DNA of 64,000 nt from Bacteroidota bacterium (GCA_021780815.1 JAJXYC010000018.1:62001-126000); one strand, 5' to 3'; positions 10,204 through 19,614 are shown, numbered from the stretch's first letter. The notes: generated from the sequence alone by a model not told the origin. Made by a program: numbers and translations.

Positions 10204-11589
10204 ATGGAAGTATTGATTGTTGATGATAATCCTGAATTTTGCTCTACAATGGACGATATTGTTCAATCGTTTTCTTATCAGACAAAGATATTTAATTTTA
10301 CGAATCAAGCATTAAGCTATATAAAAGAGAATTCTGCAAATATAGGATTGGCTTTGTTTGATATAGAGTTTTCCAAAGATGACCCTATGACAGGCATTGA
10401 TTTGTTAGAAATCATAAGACAAGATTTTCCTTTAATACCTGTTGTGATGATTTCAGGTAAAGGGACTATCTCAACAGCAGTAAAAGCCACAAAATTAGGT
10501 GCAGTAAACTTTATTGAGAAATCTGTTTTAAACAAAGAAAAGATTCGTGAAGTTTTAGAAAGTTCAATGTTAAAAGATTTTTCAGAAGATGACGAAGAAA
10601 TTAGGAAATTTTTGCTTTCTTGTGGAATAATAGCAAAAAGCCGTTCAATGATAGAAATAGGCAAGAACATTATCCGATTTGGACGAACTGATTTAAATAT
10701 ATTAATTACAGGTGATACTGGGACAGGGAAACGTCTTGTAGCAAAGGCAATTCATTTAGCAAGTCGGAGACATAAGAACCCATTTATTACAGTTGATATT
10801 CCTAATATTCCACGCGATTTATTTCAAAGTGAACTTTTTGGACATATCAAAGGTGCATTTTCAGGAGCGAATGAATCAAAGAAAGGACTGTTTCACGAAG
10901 CATCTCACGGAACGATTTTCTTAGATGAAATTGGAGATTTATCCCCTGATTTACAATCAAATTTGTTTATCCCCGTTGATGAAAAGGTAATTCGCAGAGT
11001 TGGCTCAGTTCAAACCGAAGAAATTGATTTAAGATTTATTTCTGCCACAGACCGTGATTTGGTAAGGATGATGGACGAAGGAGTTTTCCGTGAACAACTT
11101 TATCATCGGTTGCGTGAATGTGAAATAAACATTCCTCCTTTAAATGAAAGAGCCGAAGATATTCCTGATATAATAAAATTCTTGGTACAAATCCACAACC
11201 AAGATTACAACGATAATAAGTATTTCTCACAGATTGCATTAGATTTCCTTTCTGAAAGAATCTGGAAAGGAAATGTTAGAGAACTTACCAGTTTAATTAA
11301 AGTCGCTCTACAAACAATAACCGAAGATGAAATTAAAATTACTCATTTAGATAAAATCATTAATTCCAGTTCTCGTAACCATAATCAAAATTATGTCCCA
11401 CACACAACAGCATCTCGCTCTTTAAAAGAAGATTTAGCAGAAGTTGATAGAATAAAGATTGAAAATACTCTTAAAATCAATAATGGCAATGTTAGTAAAT
11501 CTGCTGCTATGCTTGGGGTTAGTCGTGAAACTTTGCACATTAAAATACGTAAATATGGAATTGACGTTTCAAAATTCAGAAAGAAATAA
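10204..11589 (+). CDS. NtrC-family sigma-54-dependent response regulator
   Basis: Two-component transcription activator. The receiver domain spans residues 1-120, with acidic residues D7/D8, phospho-acceptor D53 and the conserved lysine in NFIEKS (K106). The AAA+ domain follows at about 145-375: Walker A GDTGTGKR at 170-177, the sigma-54-contacting loop as GAFSGA at 217-222 (consensus GAFTGA), Walker B LDEIGD at 240-245 and an arginine-finger region FREQLYHRL. A Fis-type helix-turn-helix ends the protein (NGNVSKSAAMLGVSRETLH). The sensor I segment reads ATDRDL where family members usually have ATNRDL. No histidine kinase is adjacent; the OmpA/PD40 gene follows after 12 bases and is a likely cotranscribed gene or target. 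Confidence 0.92.
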   Translation: MEVLIVDDNPEFCSTMDDIVQSFSYQTKIFNFTNQALSYIKENSANIGLALFDIEFSKDDPMTGIDLLEIIRQDFPLIPVVMISGKGTISTAVKATKLGAVNFIEKSVLNKEKIREVLESSMLKDFSEDDEEIRKFLLSCGIIAKSRSMIEIGKNIIRFGRTDLNILITGDTGTGKRLVAKAIHLASRRHKNPFITVDIPNIPRDLFQSELFGHIKGAFSGANESKKGLFHEASHGTIFLDEIGDLSPDLQSNLFIPVDEKVIRRVGSVQTEEIDLRFISATDRDLVRMMDEGVFREQLYHRLRECEINIPPLNERAEDIPDIIKFLVQIHNQDYNDNKYFSQIALDFLSERIWKGNVRELTSLIKVALQTITEDEIKITHLDKIINSSSRNHNQNYVPHTTASRSLKEDLAEVDRIKIENTLKINNGNVSKSAAMLGVSRETLHIKIRKYGIDVSKFRKK

Positions 11590-11601
11590 ATTTCTAATTT
11601 G

Positions 11602-13653
11602 ATGAAAATAAAATTGCATTTTATAACTTCAAAAACAAATAAGATATTTTTCCTCTTGGGAATTGTTTTCTTGGTATTTTCAAATATGAAGATTTTTGCT
11701 CAAACTGTTTTTTGGGCAAGTAAAGTTATTGAATTTTCTGATGAAAATAATACTTCGGTAGCCAATTCTCCTTATTGCGTAATTGGTAAATATAACGTTA
11801 TGCCTAATTTTGGAAAATCTGCTTCTTCTTGGACTATCCAATATGGCATTAAGCGAAATCAATATATAACGGTTGCCTACGATACGACAATATTAGTAAA
11901 ACAAGTGGTTGTGTGCGAAAATTACAATCCTGGTTCTATCGCCAAAGTAATTTTAATTAATAAAAAAAATCAGAAGAGGGAAATTTATTCAAACGATAAC
12001 CCTGTGCCCTTTGTTGGAGGGCAAGGTCGTTTTTTTAATATATTAGTTCCTAATGCTGATTTTTTTGCTAATGTTGTTCGTATTGAATTCAACACAGCAT
12101 CGTTTTATGATGATACGCAAATTGACGCAATAGGCATTTCAAGCGATACCGCAAAAATAGAACCTAAAATAAATATAAGCCCTGAAGCTTTATTCGTAAG
12201 TCAGCCCGAACCTCTTAAAAACGTAAATTCTCCATATTCAGAATTAGCGCCTATTATTACGTCTGATGGTAATACTTTATATTTTACAAGAGAAGGACAC
12301 CCAGATAATTATGGCTTTGAAAAGCAACAAGATGTTTGGTATTCTTTGCTTGACCCATTTACAAATGAATTTCAACAGCCTATCAATATCGGACCTCCAA
12401 TCAATGATGCGTATAATAATTTTGCTATTTCAGTAACTCCTGATAATAATTCTCTGTTGTTGGGAAATGTATATAGAAAAAATGCTCCGCCTGTTTCGGG
12501 AATTTCCATTTCACACAGAATTGGCTCGGCTTGGTCTTATCCTGAAAAAGTTGAAATTGAAAATTTAATAACCAAAAGTAGGCAAAATAGTTACAATTTA
12601 GCAAGTGATGGTAAAACTCTATTACTCTCTATTGTTTCTGATACAACTTATGGTGAACACGACTTGTATGTAAGTTTTTTAAAGGAAGATGGAACTTGGA
12701 CAAAGCCGATGAATTTAGGCCCTGGAATTAATACTCCTTCAAATGAAGAATCGCCATTTCTTGCTTCTGATGGAAGAACTTTATATTTTTCTGGTAATGG
12801 CTACCCCGGATTTGGAAGCAATGATATTTTCATGACTAAAAGAATTGGTGAAGGCTGGAAACATTGGTCTGAACCTGTAAACCTTGGAGATAAAATTAAC
12901 AGTGTTTATTGGGATGCTTACTTTTCGGTACCTGCTTCTGGCGAATATGCTTATTTCGTTTCTTCTACTGATAAGCCTTTTAGTGAAGATATTTATAGAA
13001 TAAAACTACCAAATTCTCTTCGTCCGGAAACTGTTGTATTAATTTCAGGCAAAGTATTGAATAGCAAAACAAACCAACCTATTGCGGCAAGAATTGTTTA
13101 CGAAGAATTACCCTCTGGTCAAGAAATTGGAGTTGCTCGGTCAAACGATTCAACAGGAAATTACAAAATTGCTCTCCCTTCCGGTAAAAAATATGGATTT
13201 TTGGCGACAAGCAAAGGCTTTATTTCGGTAAATCAAAATATAGATTTAACTAAAATTACTCAATATAAAGAAGTAAATAAAGATTTAATGCTTGTACCTA
13301 TTGAAGTCGGCGAAGAGGTTAATTTAAATAATATTTTCTTTGATTTTGGGAAATTTGATTTATTAGAAGATTCTAAACCTGAACTTAATAGAGTAGTTAA
13401 ACTTTTGCAAAGCGGAACTATTAAAAAGATTAGAATAGAAGGTCATACAGATAATGTTGGCAATACAAAAGATAACCAAATTCTTTCAGAAAAACGTGCA
13501 CAAGCAGTTGCAGATTATTTAATTAGTAGTGGTGTTAAATCTACACAAATTAATGTGGTCGGTTATGGAAAAACTAAACCTGTTGCAAGCAATGATACAG
13601 AAGAAGGTCGTCAGAAAAATCGCCGAGTAGATTTTGTAATTCTTGAAAAATAA
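11602..13653 (+). CDS. OmpA-family envelope protein with PD40 propeller
   Basis: Exported outer-membrane-associated protein. A signal peptide ends near FAQ (residue 35). A discoidin-like beta domain covers about 40-190. WD40-like PD40 repeats follow, each with SDG-x-TLYF-type motifs (ITSDGNTLYFTREG, LASDGRTLYFSGNG). A carboxypeptidase regulatory-like domain starts near VLISGKVLNSKT, and a C-terminal OmpA peptidoglycan-binding domain reads FFDFGKFDLLED, IEGHTDNVG, LSEKRAQAVADYL, GYGKTKP and GRQKNRRVDF. PD40, regulatory-like and OmpA domains also occur together in PorE of the type IX secretion system, but the TPR part and lipobox of PorE are not seen. A TTG directly before the ATG could extend it by one codon. 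Confidence 0.85.
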   Translation: MKIKLHFITSKTNKIFFLLGIVFLVFSNMKIFAQTVFWASKVIEFSDENNTSVANSPYCVIGKYNVMPNFGKSASSWTIQYGIKRNQYITVAYDTTILVKQVVVCENYNPGSIAKVILINKKNQKREIYSNDNPVPFVGGQGRFFNILVPNADFFANVVRIEFNTASFYDDTQIDAIGISSDTAKIEPKINISPEALFVSQPEPLKNVNSPYSELAPIITSDGNTLYFTREGHPDNYGFEKQQDVWYSLLDPFTNEFQQPINIGPPINDAYNNFAISVTPDNNSLLLGNVYRKNAPPVSGISISHRIGSAWSYPEKVEIENLITKSRQNSYNLASDGKTLLLSIVSDTTYGEHDLYVSFLKEDGTWTKPMNLGPGINTPSNEESPFLASDGRTLYFSGNGYPGFGSNDIFMTKRIGEGWKHWSEPVNLGDKINSVYWDAYFSVPASGEYAYFVSSTDKPFSEDIYRIKLPNSLRPETVVLISGKVLNSKTNQPIAARIVYEELPSGQEIGVARSNDSTGNYKIALPSGKKYGFLATSKGFISVNQNIDLTKITQYKEVNKDLMLVPIEVGEEVNLNNIFFDFGKFDLLEDSKPELNRVVKLLQSGTIKKIRIEGHTDNVGNTKDNQILSEKRAQAVADYLISSGVKSTQINVVGYGKTKPVASNDTEEGRQKNRRVDFVILEK

Positions 13654-13656
13654 ATC

Positions 13657-14103
13657 TTATTTCTTCCGTATCCAATAAGTTGTTCTTCCTAATAAGGAAA
13701 TTCCAATATAACCACGAATTTTTAATTTATCTTTTTCTTCGAATTTTATATAGCAGCTGTATGTTTTCCCACTTTTTGGGTCATATATTTTACCATTGTT
13801 CCATTCGTTACTACCATCAAAAACAAAATCTTTTAAAATTAATAATCCGATAATAGGGCGTTCTTTTAAATTAGTATCAGGATTTTTCTCATCAACTTTG
13901 GGTTTACCATTGCGATTTGGCTCTTTAAGCCAGACAATTTTACCAAAATATTTCCCATTGCTTTTAAATATTTCCACAACAGATTCATTCCCTTCTGTGT
14001 ACCACTGTCCTAAAATGTCATCCGCTTTTTCTGCAAAGACATTAACCAAATTACCGAGCAGAAAAGTAAAGACAAAAAAGACAAAAATATGTAAATCTTT
14101 CAT
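13657..14103 (-). CDS. DUF2147 secreted protein
   Basis: Small exported protein of unknown function. The 148 residues start with a signal peptide (cleavage near VFAEKA). The DUF2147 pattern follows: DDILGQWYTEGNESVVEIF, KYFGKIVWLKEPN, a GLLIL segment, NGKIYDPKSGKTYSC and a final RGYIGISLLGRTTYW. Family members are predicted beta-barrel-like lipid or envelope proteins, but no activity is established. It converges on the OmpA/PD40 gene with only three bases between the stops. Confidence 0.85.
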   Translation of the reverse strand: MKDLHIFVFFVFTFLLGNLVNVFAEKADDILGQWYTEGNESVVEIFKSNGKYFGKIVWLKEPNRNGKPKVDEKNPDTNLKERPIIGLLILKDFVFDGSNEWNNGKIYDPKSGKTYSCYIKFEEKDKLKIRGYIGISLLGRTTYWIRKK

Positions 14104-14188
14104 TAAAAGTTGCCCTTTAAAATAATTGTAAAGTTAAAAGAAAATCTTTTTTTTAAGTAGTAAGAATGGAACAACAATAAAAAAGATA

Positions 14189-15340
14189 TTAAATTTTTCC
14201 AATCAAACTTCTTGCGATAACTAAACGCTGTATTTCACTTGTGCCTTCGTAAAGTTCAGTAATTTTGGCATCTCTATAATAACGTTCAACATTGAAATCT
14301 TCTGTGAAGCCATATCCACCGTGGATTTGAATAGCTTTGTTTGCACAAAACATTGCTGCTTCAGAAGCTTTGAGTTTTGCCATAGCTGCTTCACGGCTGT
14401 AATTCATCCCTTTATCTTTCATTACAGAAGCTCGCCAAGTCAGAAGTAAGGCTGATTCATATTCAACCCACATATCCGCAATCATCCATTGAATCGCTTG
14501 GAAATTAGCGATAGGCTGTTCAAATTGTATTCTTTCTCGTGAATATTTAATGGAATCTTCTATTGAAGCACGAGCTATACCAAGAGCTTGCGAAGCAATA
14601 CCTAATCTTCCACCATCTAATGTAATCATAGAAAGTTTAAAACCTTTGCCTATTTCACCTAATAAATTTTCTTCTGGCACAACTACATCTTCTAATATAA
14701 TTTCAGCGGTTGAAGATGAGCGAATGCCTAATTTCTTTTCCAATTTCCCAATTTTATAGCCGGGCATATCTTTTTCTACAATGAAAGCAGAAAGATTATG
14801 TTTATCCTCGCCTGTTCTTGCAATTAAAATAAAGACATCGGCTTCGTTTCCATTTGTAGCGAACAATTTTGAACCATTAATTATCCAATTTTTACCATCT
14901 TTGCGGGCAACTGTTCTTGTATTGCTTGAATCAGAACCAGCACTTGATTCCGTAAGAGAAAATGAACCTATTTTTTTACCCGAAAGTAAATCAGGCAAAT
15001 ACTTTTGTTTTTGCTCTTCTGTACCAAATCTATAAATTGGATCGCAGGCTAATGAAGAATGGGCTGAAATAATAACACCTGTCGAAGCACACCAACGAGA
15101 TATTTCTTCAACAGCAAGAAAATAGGACACATAATCCATTCCTGCGCCACCATACTTTACGGGATAAGCAATTCCCATCAACCCTAATTCGCCTGCTTCT
15201 TCTATGATTTCCTTTGGAAATCGGTGGTTCCTTTCATTTTCACTTGCAACGGGAGCTATCTTTTCCTGTGCAAATTTTGAAACCATATCTTTGAGCATCT
15301 TTTGCTCTTCTGTTAATAAAAAATCCATATCAACACCCAT
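14189..15340 (-). CDS. Acyl-CoA dehydrogenase, short-chain (butyryl-CoA) type
   Basis: FAD-dependent enzyme that introduces the alpha-beta double bond into acyl-CoA and passes electrons to ETF. The 383 residues show the ACAD layout: N-terminal helices (LTEEQKMLKDMVSKFA), the middle beta domain with FSLTESSAGSDSSNT, and the C-terminal helices with IQIHGGYGFTEDFNVERYYRD and LYEGTSEIQR, whose first Glu is the expected catalytic base. The first ATG is used; a second ATG four codons later is equally plausible. It is divergent from another acyl-CoA dehydrogenase 133 bases away. Substrate length cannot be set from sequence alone. Confidence 0.93.
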   Translation of the reverse strand: MGVDMDFLLTEEQKMLKDMVSKFAQEKIAPVASENERNHRFPKEIIEEAGELGLMGIAYPVKYGGAGMDYVSYFLAVEEISRWCASTGVIISAHSSLACDPIYRFGTEEQKQKYLPDLLSGKKIGSFSLTESSAGSDSSNTRTVARKDGKNWIINGSKLFATNGNEADVFILIARTGEDKHNLSAFIVEKDMPGYKIGKLEKKLGIRSSSTAEIILEDVVVPEENLLGEIGKGFKLSMITLDGGRLGIASQALGIARASIEDSIKYSRERIQFEQPIANFQAIQWMIADMWVEYESALLLTWRASVMKDKGMNYSREAAMAKLKASEAAMFCANKAIQIHGGYGFTEDFNVERYYRDAKITELYEGTSEIQRLVIARSLIGKI

Positions 15341-15473
15341 TTTTTATGATAAAACAAATCAAATTTTATTTTTTTGTATTTTAAATAATTCAAATTAAGA
15401 AAAATTTTTTAAATTACTTTTTTTAAAATTGAAATTATTAAATTTTATTTTTCAATTAACTATTAAAAAAATT

Positions 15474-16634
15474 ATGCCATTAAATAGAAACTTAAATGAA
15501 GAGCAAGTAATGTTACGGGAAACCGTAAGGAAATTTGCGGAAGAAGTGATTCGTCCAGTTGCCATAGAACTCGATGAAACTGAACATTTTTCAGTAGAAT
15601 TAACAAAACAGATGGCTGAATTGGGACTTATGGGAGCATTTATCCCAGAAGAATATGGAGGAACAGCACTCGATTACGTTTCATATATCATTATCGTAGA
15701 AGAACTATCACGTGTTGATGGTTCGAATGCGGCAACAGTTGCGGCACATAATTCTTTGGGTGTAGGTCCAATTTATTATTTCGGTAACGATGAACAAAAG
15801 GAAAAATACCTTCCGCAATTAGCCAGCGGAAAACTATGGGGATTTGGTTTGACTGAACCAAACGCTGGCTCAGATGCAGGGAACACACAAACAACCGCTG
15901 TCGAAGATGGTGATTATTGGATATTGAATGGCTCTAAAACATTTATTACTAATGCCTCAACTGAAATCACTCTTGGCTCTACTATTCTTGCTGTTACAGG
16001 CGAACGACCTGATGGACGGAAAGAATACTCTTGCTTTTTAGTTGAAAATGGGACACCTGGCTATATTGCAAAGCCAATTCACAAAAAAATGATGTGGCGT
16101 GCCTCCAATACAAGCGAAATTTTCCTTGATAATGTGAGAGTTCATAAATCAGCGTTGCTTGGCAAGCGTGGTGATGGATTTAAACAAATGCTCAAAACAT
16201 TAGATTATGGACGGCTTTCAATTGCATCAATGGGACTGGGTTTAGCGCAAGGTGCTTTTGATTATGCTTTGAACTACGCAAAACAAAGAAAAGCTTTTGG
16301 TGAAAAAATTTCTACTTTCCAAGCAACAGCTTTTAAATTTGCTGACATTGAAGTTGGCTTGGAACTCGCACGTAATTACTTGTATGAAACCTGTCGTATG
16401 GCAAACGAAGGAGTAAAAATTACAAAAGAAGGAGCAATTGCAAAATTATATTGTAGCGAACTTGCTCATTTAGCATCAAATCACGCTGTACAGATACTCG
16501 GTGGTTATGGTTTAATCAAAGAATACGAAGCAGAAAGATATTACCGAGATGCTAAATTACTTGAAATAGGCGAAGGAACAAGCGAAATCCAACGTCTTGT
16601 AATCGCACGGCAAGTTGGTTGTTTCGATGAATAA
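15474..16634 (+). CDS. Acyl-CoA dehydrogenase
   Basis: Second ACAD of the pair, 386 residues from the ATG chosen here. An in-frame TTG at 15429 would add 15 poorly matching residues. Typical motifs are LNEEQVMLRETVRKFAEE, FGLTEPNAGSDAGNTQT, VQILGGYGLIKEYEAERYYRD and IGEGTSEIQR with the catalytic Glu. It differs enough from its divergent neighbour to have another substrate. The region downstream leads to the HMG-CoA synthase/thiolase operon, so both could serve acyl-CoA metabolism, but no shared transcript is evident: 322 bases separate them. Confidence 0.93.
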   Translation: MPLNRNLNEEQVMLRETVRKFAEEVIRPVAIELDETEHFSVELTKQMAELGLMGAFIPEEYGGTALDYVSYIIIVEELSRVDGSNAATVAAHNSLGVGPIYYFGNDEQKEKYLPQLASGKLWGFGLTEPNAGSDAGNTQTTAVEDGDYWILNGSKTFITNASTEITLGSTILAVTGERPDGRKEYSCFLVENGTPGYIAKPIHKKMMWRASNTSEIFLDNVRVHKSALLGKRGDGFKQMLKTLDYGRLSIASMGLGLAQGAFDYALNYAKQRKAFGEKISTFQATAFKFADIEVGLELARNYLYETCRMANEGVKITKEGAIAKLYCSELAHLASNHAVQILGGYGLIKEYEAERYYRDAKLLEIGEGTSEIQRLVIARQVGCFDE

Positions 16635-16956
16635 AGAGAGGGAAGTTTTATACTAAACAAACAATATCTTTTTTACTTTTGTGTTTTTAATTGTTTGAAA
16701 TTATGATTTAGTTTGTCAGGATTTGTTGCATCTAATTTTTCAAATCTAAGTAAAGAAGTCCTAAGAAAAAATCCTGATTTAAATGATATGTACCCTTATA
16801 TAAAATTAAATAGATAGGCTAAAATATAATGGAAAGATTAGAGATAAATATAGATTAGGCTTTATATTTTATATAAAGATATAAAAAATAGATAATATGT
16901 TCCTTAATTTTTAACTTTTTTTAAATAATTTTTTAAATTAAATATATGGAGTGTGT
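16635..16956 (+). other. Intergenic region before the HMG-CoA synthase operon
   Basis: About 320 AT-rich bases. A perfect 9-bp inverted repeat, TCAGGATTT at 16716-16724 and AAATCCTGA at 16769-16777, encloses 44 bases. One frame across it is open for about 35 codons (including SKEVLRKNPDLNDMYPY) and lacks a start, so it may be a gene remnant or chance. A GGAG at 16948-16951 serves the following start. Confidence 0.35.
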
Positions 16957-18003
16957 ATGGTAGGTATAGTAGGCTATGGTTCTTATGTCCCAAGATATAG
17001 CATAAAAATCAGTACTATAGCCGATCAATGGGGTGATGATGCCTCTTCGATTGAAAACGGGTTATTGCTTACGGAAAAAACTGTTCCCGGTCGTGATGAA
17101 GATTCATTGACAATTGCAGTTCAAGCCGCAAAGTATGCCGTTCAAAGGGCACAAATTGACCCACAAAAAATCGGTGCAGTTTATATCGGTTCAGAGTCTC
17201 ATCCTTACGTGGTGAAGCCTTCGGGAACAATTCTCGTAGATGCTTTGGGTATTGGACCTAATGTTCATACGGCAGATTTTGAATTTGCTTGCAAAGCAGG
17301 TAGCGAAGCAATGTTCGTTGCATATAGCCACGTAAAATCGGGCAATATGGAGTATGCCATGGGTATCGGTGCGGATACCTCACAAGGTGCCCCTGGCGAT
17401 GCTTTGGAATTTGCTGCATCAGCCGGTGGCAGCGCTTTCATTTTCGGAGCAGAAAATGTTATCGCTAATGTAATTGAAACTCATTCTTTTGCAACTGATA
17501 CAGCAGACTTTTGGAGACGTGAAGCACAGATGTATCCACGTCATGGCGGAAGATTTACTGGCGACCCCGCTTATTTCAAACACGTTTTGAATGCAACTCG
17601 TATTGTTATGGAAAAAGCAAATTTGAAGGCATCTGATTTTGCTCATGCCGTTTTCCATATGCCTAATGGCAGATTTCCTCGAAAAGCTGGCAAGATTATG
17701 GGATTTACTCCTGAACAAATGCAACAAGGATTAGTTGTCTCTTTAATGGGGAATACTTATTCTGGTTCATCTATTACAGGTTTTTCTGCGATTTTAGACG
17801 TATTGAAACCGGGAGAAAAAGCTCTACTTGTTTCATTTGGTTCTGGTGCAGGAAGTGATGCATTCATTTTTGAAGCAACAGATAAGATTGTTGATGTACA
17901 AAACAAAGCTCCTCATATTTGGGAACAGCTGAAAAATAACAGAATGTATTTGACTTACGGTCAATACGTTGCATACCGCAAAAAAATTCAATTTAACTAT
18001 TAG
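16957..18003 (+). CDS. Archaeal-type hydroxymethylglutaryl-CoA synthase
   Basis: Thiolase-superfamily enzyme expected to condense acetyl-CoA with acetoacetyl-CoA to HMG-CoA, the entry to the mevalonate route. The 348 residues match the compact archaeal class, not the larger eukaryotic or Gram-positive enzymes. Candidate catalytic residues are E80 (IGSESHPY), C112 (FEFACKAG) and H234 ([10 protein letters not shown]). [11 protein letters not shown] and [12 protein letters not shown] complete the fold. ATG at 16957 is preceded by GGAG; the GTG two codons earlier is less likely. It is followed by a thiolase and a DUF35 protein, the three-gene set known in archaea to form one complex that channels acetoacetyl-CoA. 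An HMG-CoA reductase is not in the window, so the pathway is inferred. Confidence 0.87.
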   Translation: MVGIVGYGSYVPRYSIKISTIADQWGDDASSIENGLLLTEKTVPGRDEDSLTIAVQAAKYAVQRAQIDPQKIGAVYIGSESHPYVVKPSGTILVDALGIGPNVHTADFEFACKAGSEAMFVAYSHVKSGNMEYAMGIGADTSQGAPGDALEFAASAGGSAFIFGAENVIANVIETHSFATDTADFWRREAQMYPRHGGRFTGDPAYFKHVLNATRIVMEKANLKASDFAHAVFHMPNGRFPRKAGKIMGFTPEQMQQGLVVSLMGNTYSGSSITGFSAILDVLKPGEKALLVSFGSGAGSDAFIFEATDKIVDVQNKAPHIWEQLKNNRMYLTYGQYVAYRKKIQFNY

Positions 18004-18007
18004 GAGG
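18002..18007 (+). promoter_or_regulatory. Strong Shine-Dalgarno site before the thiolase
   Basis: AGGAGG overlaps the TAG stop of the upstream synthase and ends four bases before the thiolase ATG, so translation of the two is probably coupled. Near-consensus sites are rare elsewhere in this window, but all three genes of this operon have one (GGAG at 16948, AGGAGG here, GGAGG at about 19147). Confidence 0.8.
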
Positions 18008-18011
18008 TAAT

Positions 18012-19160
18012 ATGAGAGAAGTTGCAATTGTTGGCATTGGACTTACAAAATTTGGCGAATTATGGGACCAAAATGTTCGTGATATTTTCGCCGAAGCTGC
18101 TTTGAAAGCAATGGAAGATGCAAAAATCAATAAAATAGATTCCCTTTATGTTGGGGCAATGTCCGGTGGACTTTATAATTATCAAGAACATCTTGCTTCC
18201 GTAATGGCAGATTATATCGGCCAAGTCGGTGTGCCTGCTGCTCGTGTTGAATCTGCTTGTTCATCAGGAAGTCAGGCAGTTCGTATGGGATATTATGAAA
18301 TTGCCTCAGGCGCTTCTGATATAGTTTTGGTTGGTGGAGTTGAAAAGATGTGGGATGCAGATGATGGAACTTTTGTCCTTGCTACTGCCGCTGACCAAGA
18401 ATATGAGGCTTATAATGGTGTTACTTTTCCCGGACTATATGCGATGATGGCACAAGTTTATATGCAACGCTATGGTCTTACTCGTGAAGAACTTGCCGCC
18501 GTTCCAATTAAAAACCATAAACATGCCGTTCATAATCCTTATGCTCAATATCCTTTTGAAATTACTTTGAAAGATGTTTTGAAAGCGACAAAAGTTGCAG
18601 ACCCATTTGGTTTGCTTGATTGTTCGCCAATCACAGACGGAGCAGCCGCAATCATACTTGCACCGCTCGAAATCGCACATAAATTTACAGATAAACCAAT
18701 AAAAATTAAAGGTGTTGGTGCCGCAACTGGTCCAATTGCATTGCACGACCATAAAGATTTAACACGTATCGACGCTGTTCGTTTATCCGCAGAACGTGCT
18801 TATAAAGCTGCGGGCGTTACTCCAAAAGATATTCAGTTTGCTGAAGTTCACGATTGTTTCTCAATTGCCGAAATCATTGTTGCCGAAGAACTTGGTTTCT
18901 TCGAATATGGAACTGCAGGTAAAGCAATCGCAAATGGCGAAGCAACTTATGGTGGTAAAGTGGTTATCAACCCAAGCGGTGGATTAAAAGCAAAAGGTCA
19001 TCCCGTTGGTGCAACTGGTGTTGCTCAATTAATTGAAGCAACTTTGCAATTACAAGGACGGGCTGGAAAGCGTCAAATAGAGGGCGCTCGTTTAGGTCTC
19101 ACCCAAAATATGGGTGGTAGTGGTGGTAGTTCTGTTGTTCATATTTTGGAGGCATTATAA
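18012..19160 (+). CDS. Archaeal-type acetyl-CoA C-acetyltransferase (thiolase)
   Basis: Condenses two acetyl-CoA to acetoacetyl-CoA, feeding the upstream HMG-CoA synthase. In 382 residues, C83 (VESACSSGS) is the acyl-accepting cysteine, H280 lies in EVHDCFS and H330 in [14 protein letters not shown]. The C-terminal CxG cysteine of bacterial biosynthetic thiolases is absent and replaced by NMGGSGGS, as in the SCP-x-like/archaeal thiolase class. The stop overlaps the next gene's ATG (TAATG). Tight packing with its neighbours supports a multienzyme complex. An alternative role in beta-oxidation is possible, given the nearby acyl-CoA dehydrogenases, but the gene set argues for HMG-CoA synthesis. 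Confidence 0.88.
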   Translation: MREVAIVGIGLTKFGELWDQNVRDIFAEAALKAMEDAKINKIDSLYVGAMSGGLYNYQEHLASVMADYIGQVGVPAARVESACSSGSQAVRMGYYEIASGASDIVLVGGVEKMWDADDGTFVLATAADQEYEAYNGVTFPGLYAMMAQVYMQRYGLTREELAAVPIKNHKHAVHNPYAQYPFEITLKDVLKATKVADPFGLLDCSPITDGAAAIILAPLEIAHKFTDKPIKIKGVGAATGPIALHDHKDLTRIDAVRLSAERAYKAAGVTPKDIQFAEVHDCFSIAEIIVAEELGFFEYGTAGKAIANGEATYGGKVVINPSGGLKAKGHPVGATGVAQLIEATLQLQGRAGKRQIEGARLGLTQNMGGSGGSSVVHILEAL

Positions 19161-19552
19161 TGGCTAATTCACAAAGATATACACGTGAAATTCCACATCG
19201 TTTTAGACTTGAAGCTCAAAAATTCGATGATGGATTTATTTCTTTGCCAAATAGATATATTTCACCTATTTCAGGCACAAGAAACTTTGAAAAAATCAAT
19301 TTATCTGGAAAAGGGACAATTCTTTCCTTTACAATTGTTCATACTCCTTCTGACCAATTCAAATTGGTAAATCCTTATGCTGTTGCTATTATTGAAACAG
19401 AAGAAGGTGCAAGGCTTACTGCCATGATTACCGATACAGCATTCGAGGACATAAAAATTGGTGCAAAAGTAGAATTAATATTCCGCAAAATGATGCAAGA
19501 AGGTTTGTCTGGGATAATTAACTATGGCTACAAAGCAATAGTTTGCAAATAA
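19160..19552 (+). CDS. DUF35 OB-fold protein lacking the zinc-ribbon cysteines
   Basis: Partner protein of archaeal-type thiolase and HMG-CoA synthase; in archaea it bridges the two enzymes. The 130 residues show the OB-fold part (GKGTILSFTIVHTPSDQF, PYAVAIIETEEGARL, IKIGAKVELIFRKM). The N-terminal segment, where the family has a rubredoxin-like ribbon with two CxxC pairs, contains no cysteine (region AQKFDDGFISLPNRYIS); the only cysteine is the penultimate residue. The start overlaps the thiolase stop and is preceded by GGAGG. Assignment rests on the OB-fold pattern and on gene order. Loss of zinc binding is seen directly; its effect on the complex is unknown. Confidence 0.82.
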   Translation: MANSQRYTREIPHRFRLEAQKFDDGFISLPNRYISPISGTRNFEKINLSGKGTILSFTIVHTPSDQFKLVNPYAVAIIETEEGARLTAMITDTAFEDIKIGAKVELIFRKMMQEGLSGIINYGYKAIVCK

Positions 19553-19573
19553 AATTAAATGAATTAAAAAAAT

Positions 19574-19614
19574 ACAGCAATTCTCATAAATAGTTTGGGA
19601 ATTGCTGTTTTTTT
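19574..19614 (+). terminator. Rho-independent terminator after the DUF35 gene
   Basis: Perfect 10-bp stem ACAGCAATTC (19574-19583) with GAATTGCTGT (19599-19608), followed by a run of Ts. It closes the HMG-CoA synthase operon 21 bases after the last stop. Confidence 0.88.

Noticed and set aside
16700-16800. Small RNA or riboswitch in the gap before the HMG-CoA synthase operon
   Set aside because: The 9-bp inverted repeat has a 44-base loop with no conserved fold I recognise; there is no support beyond the repeat.
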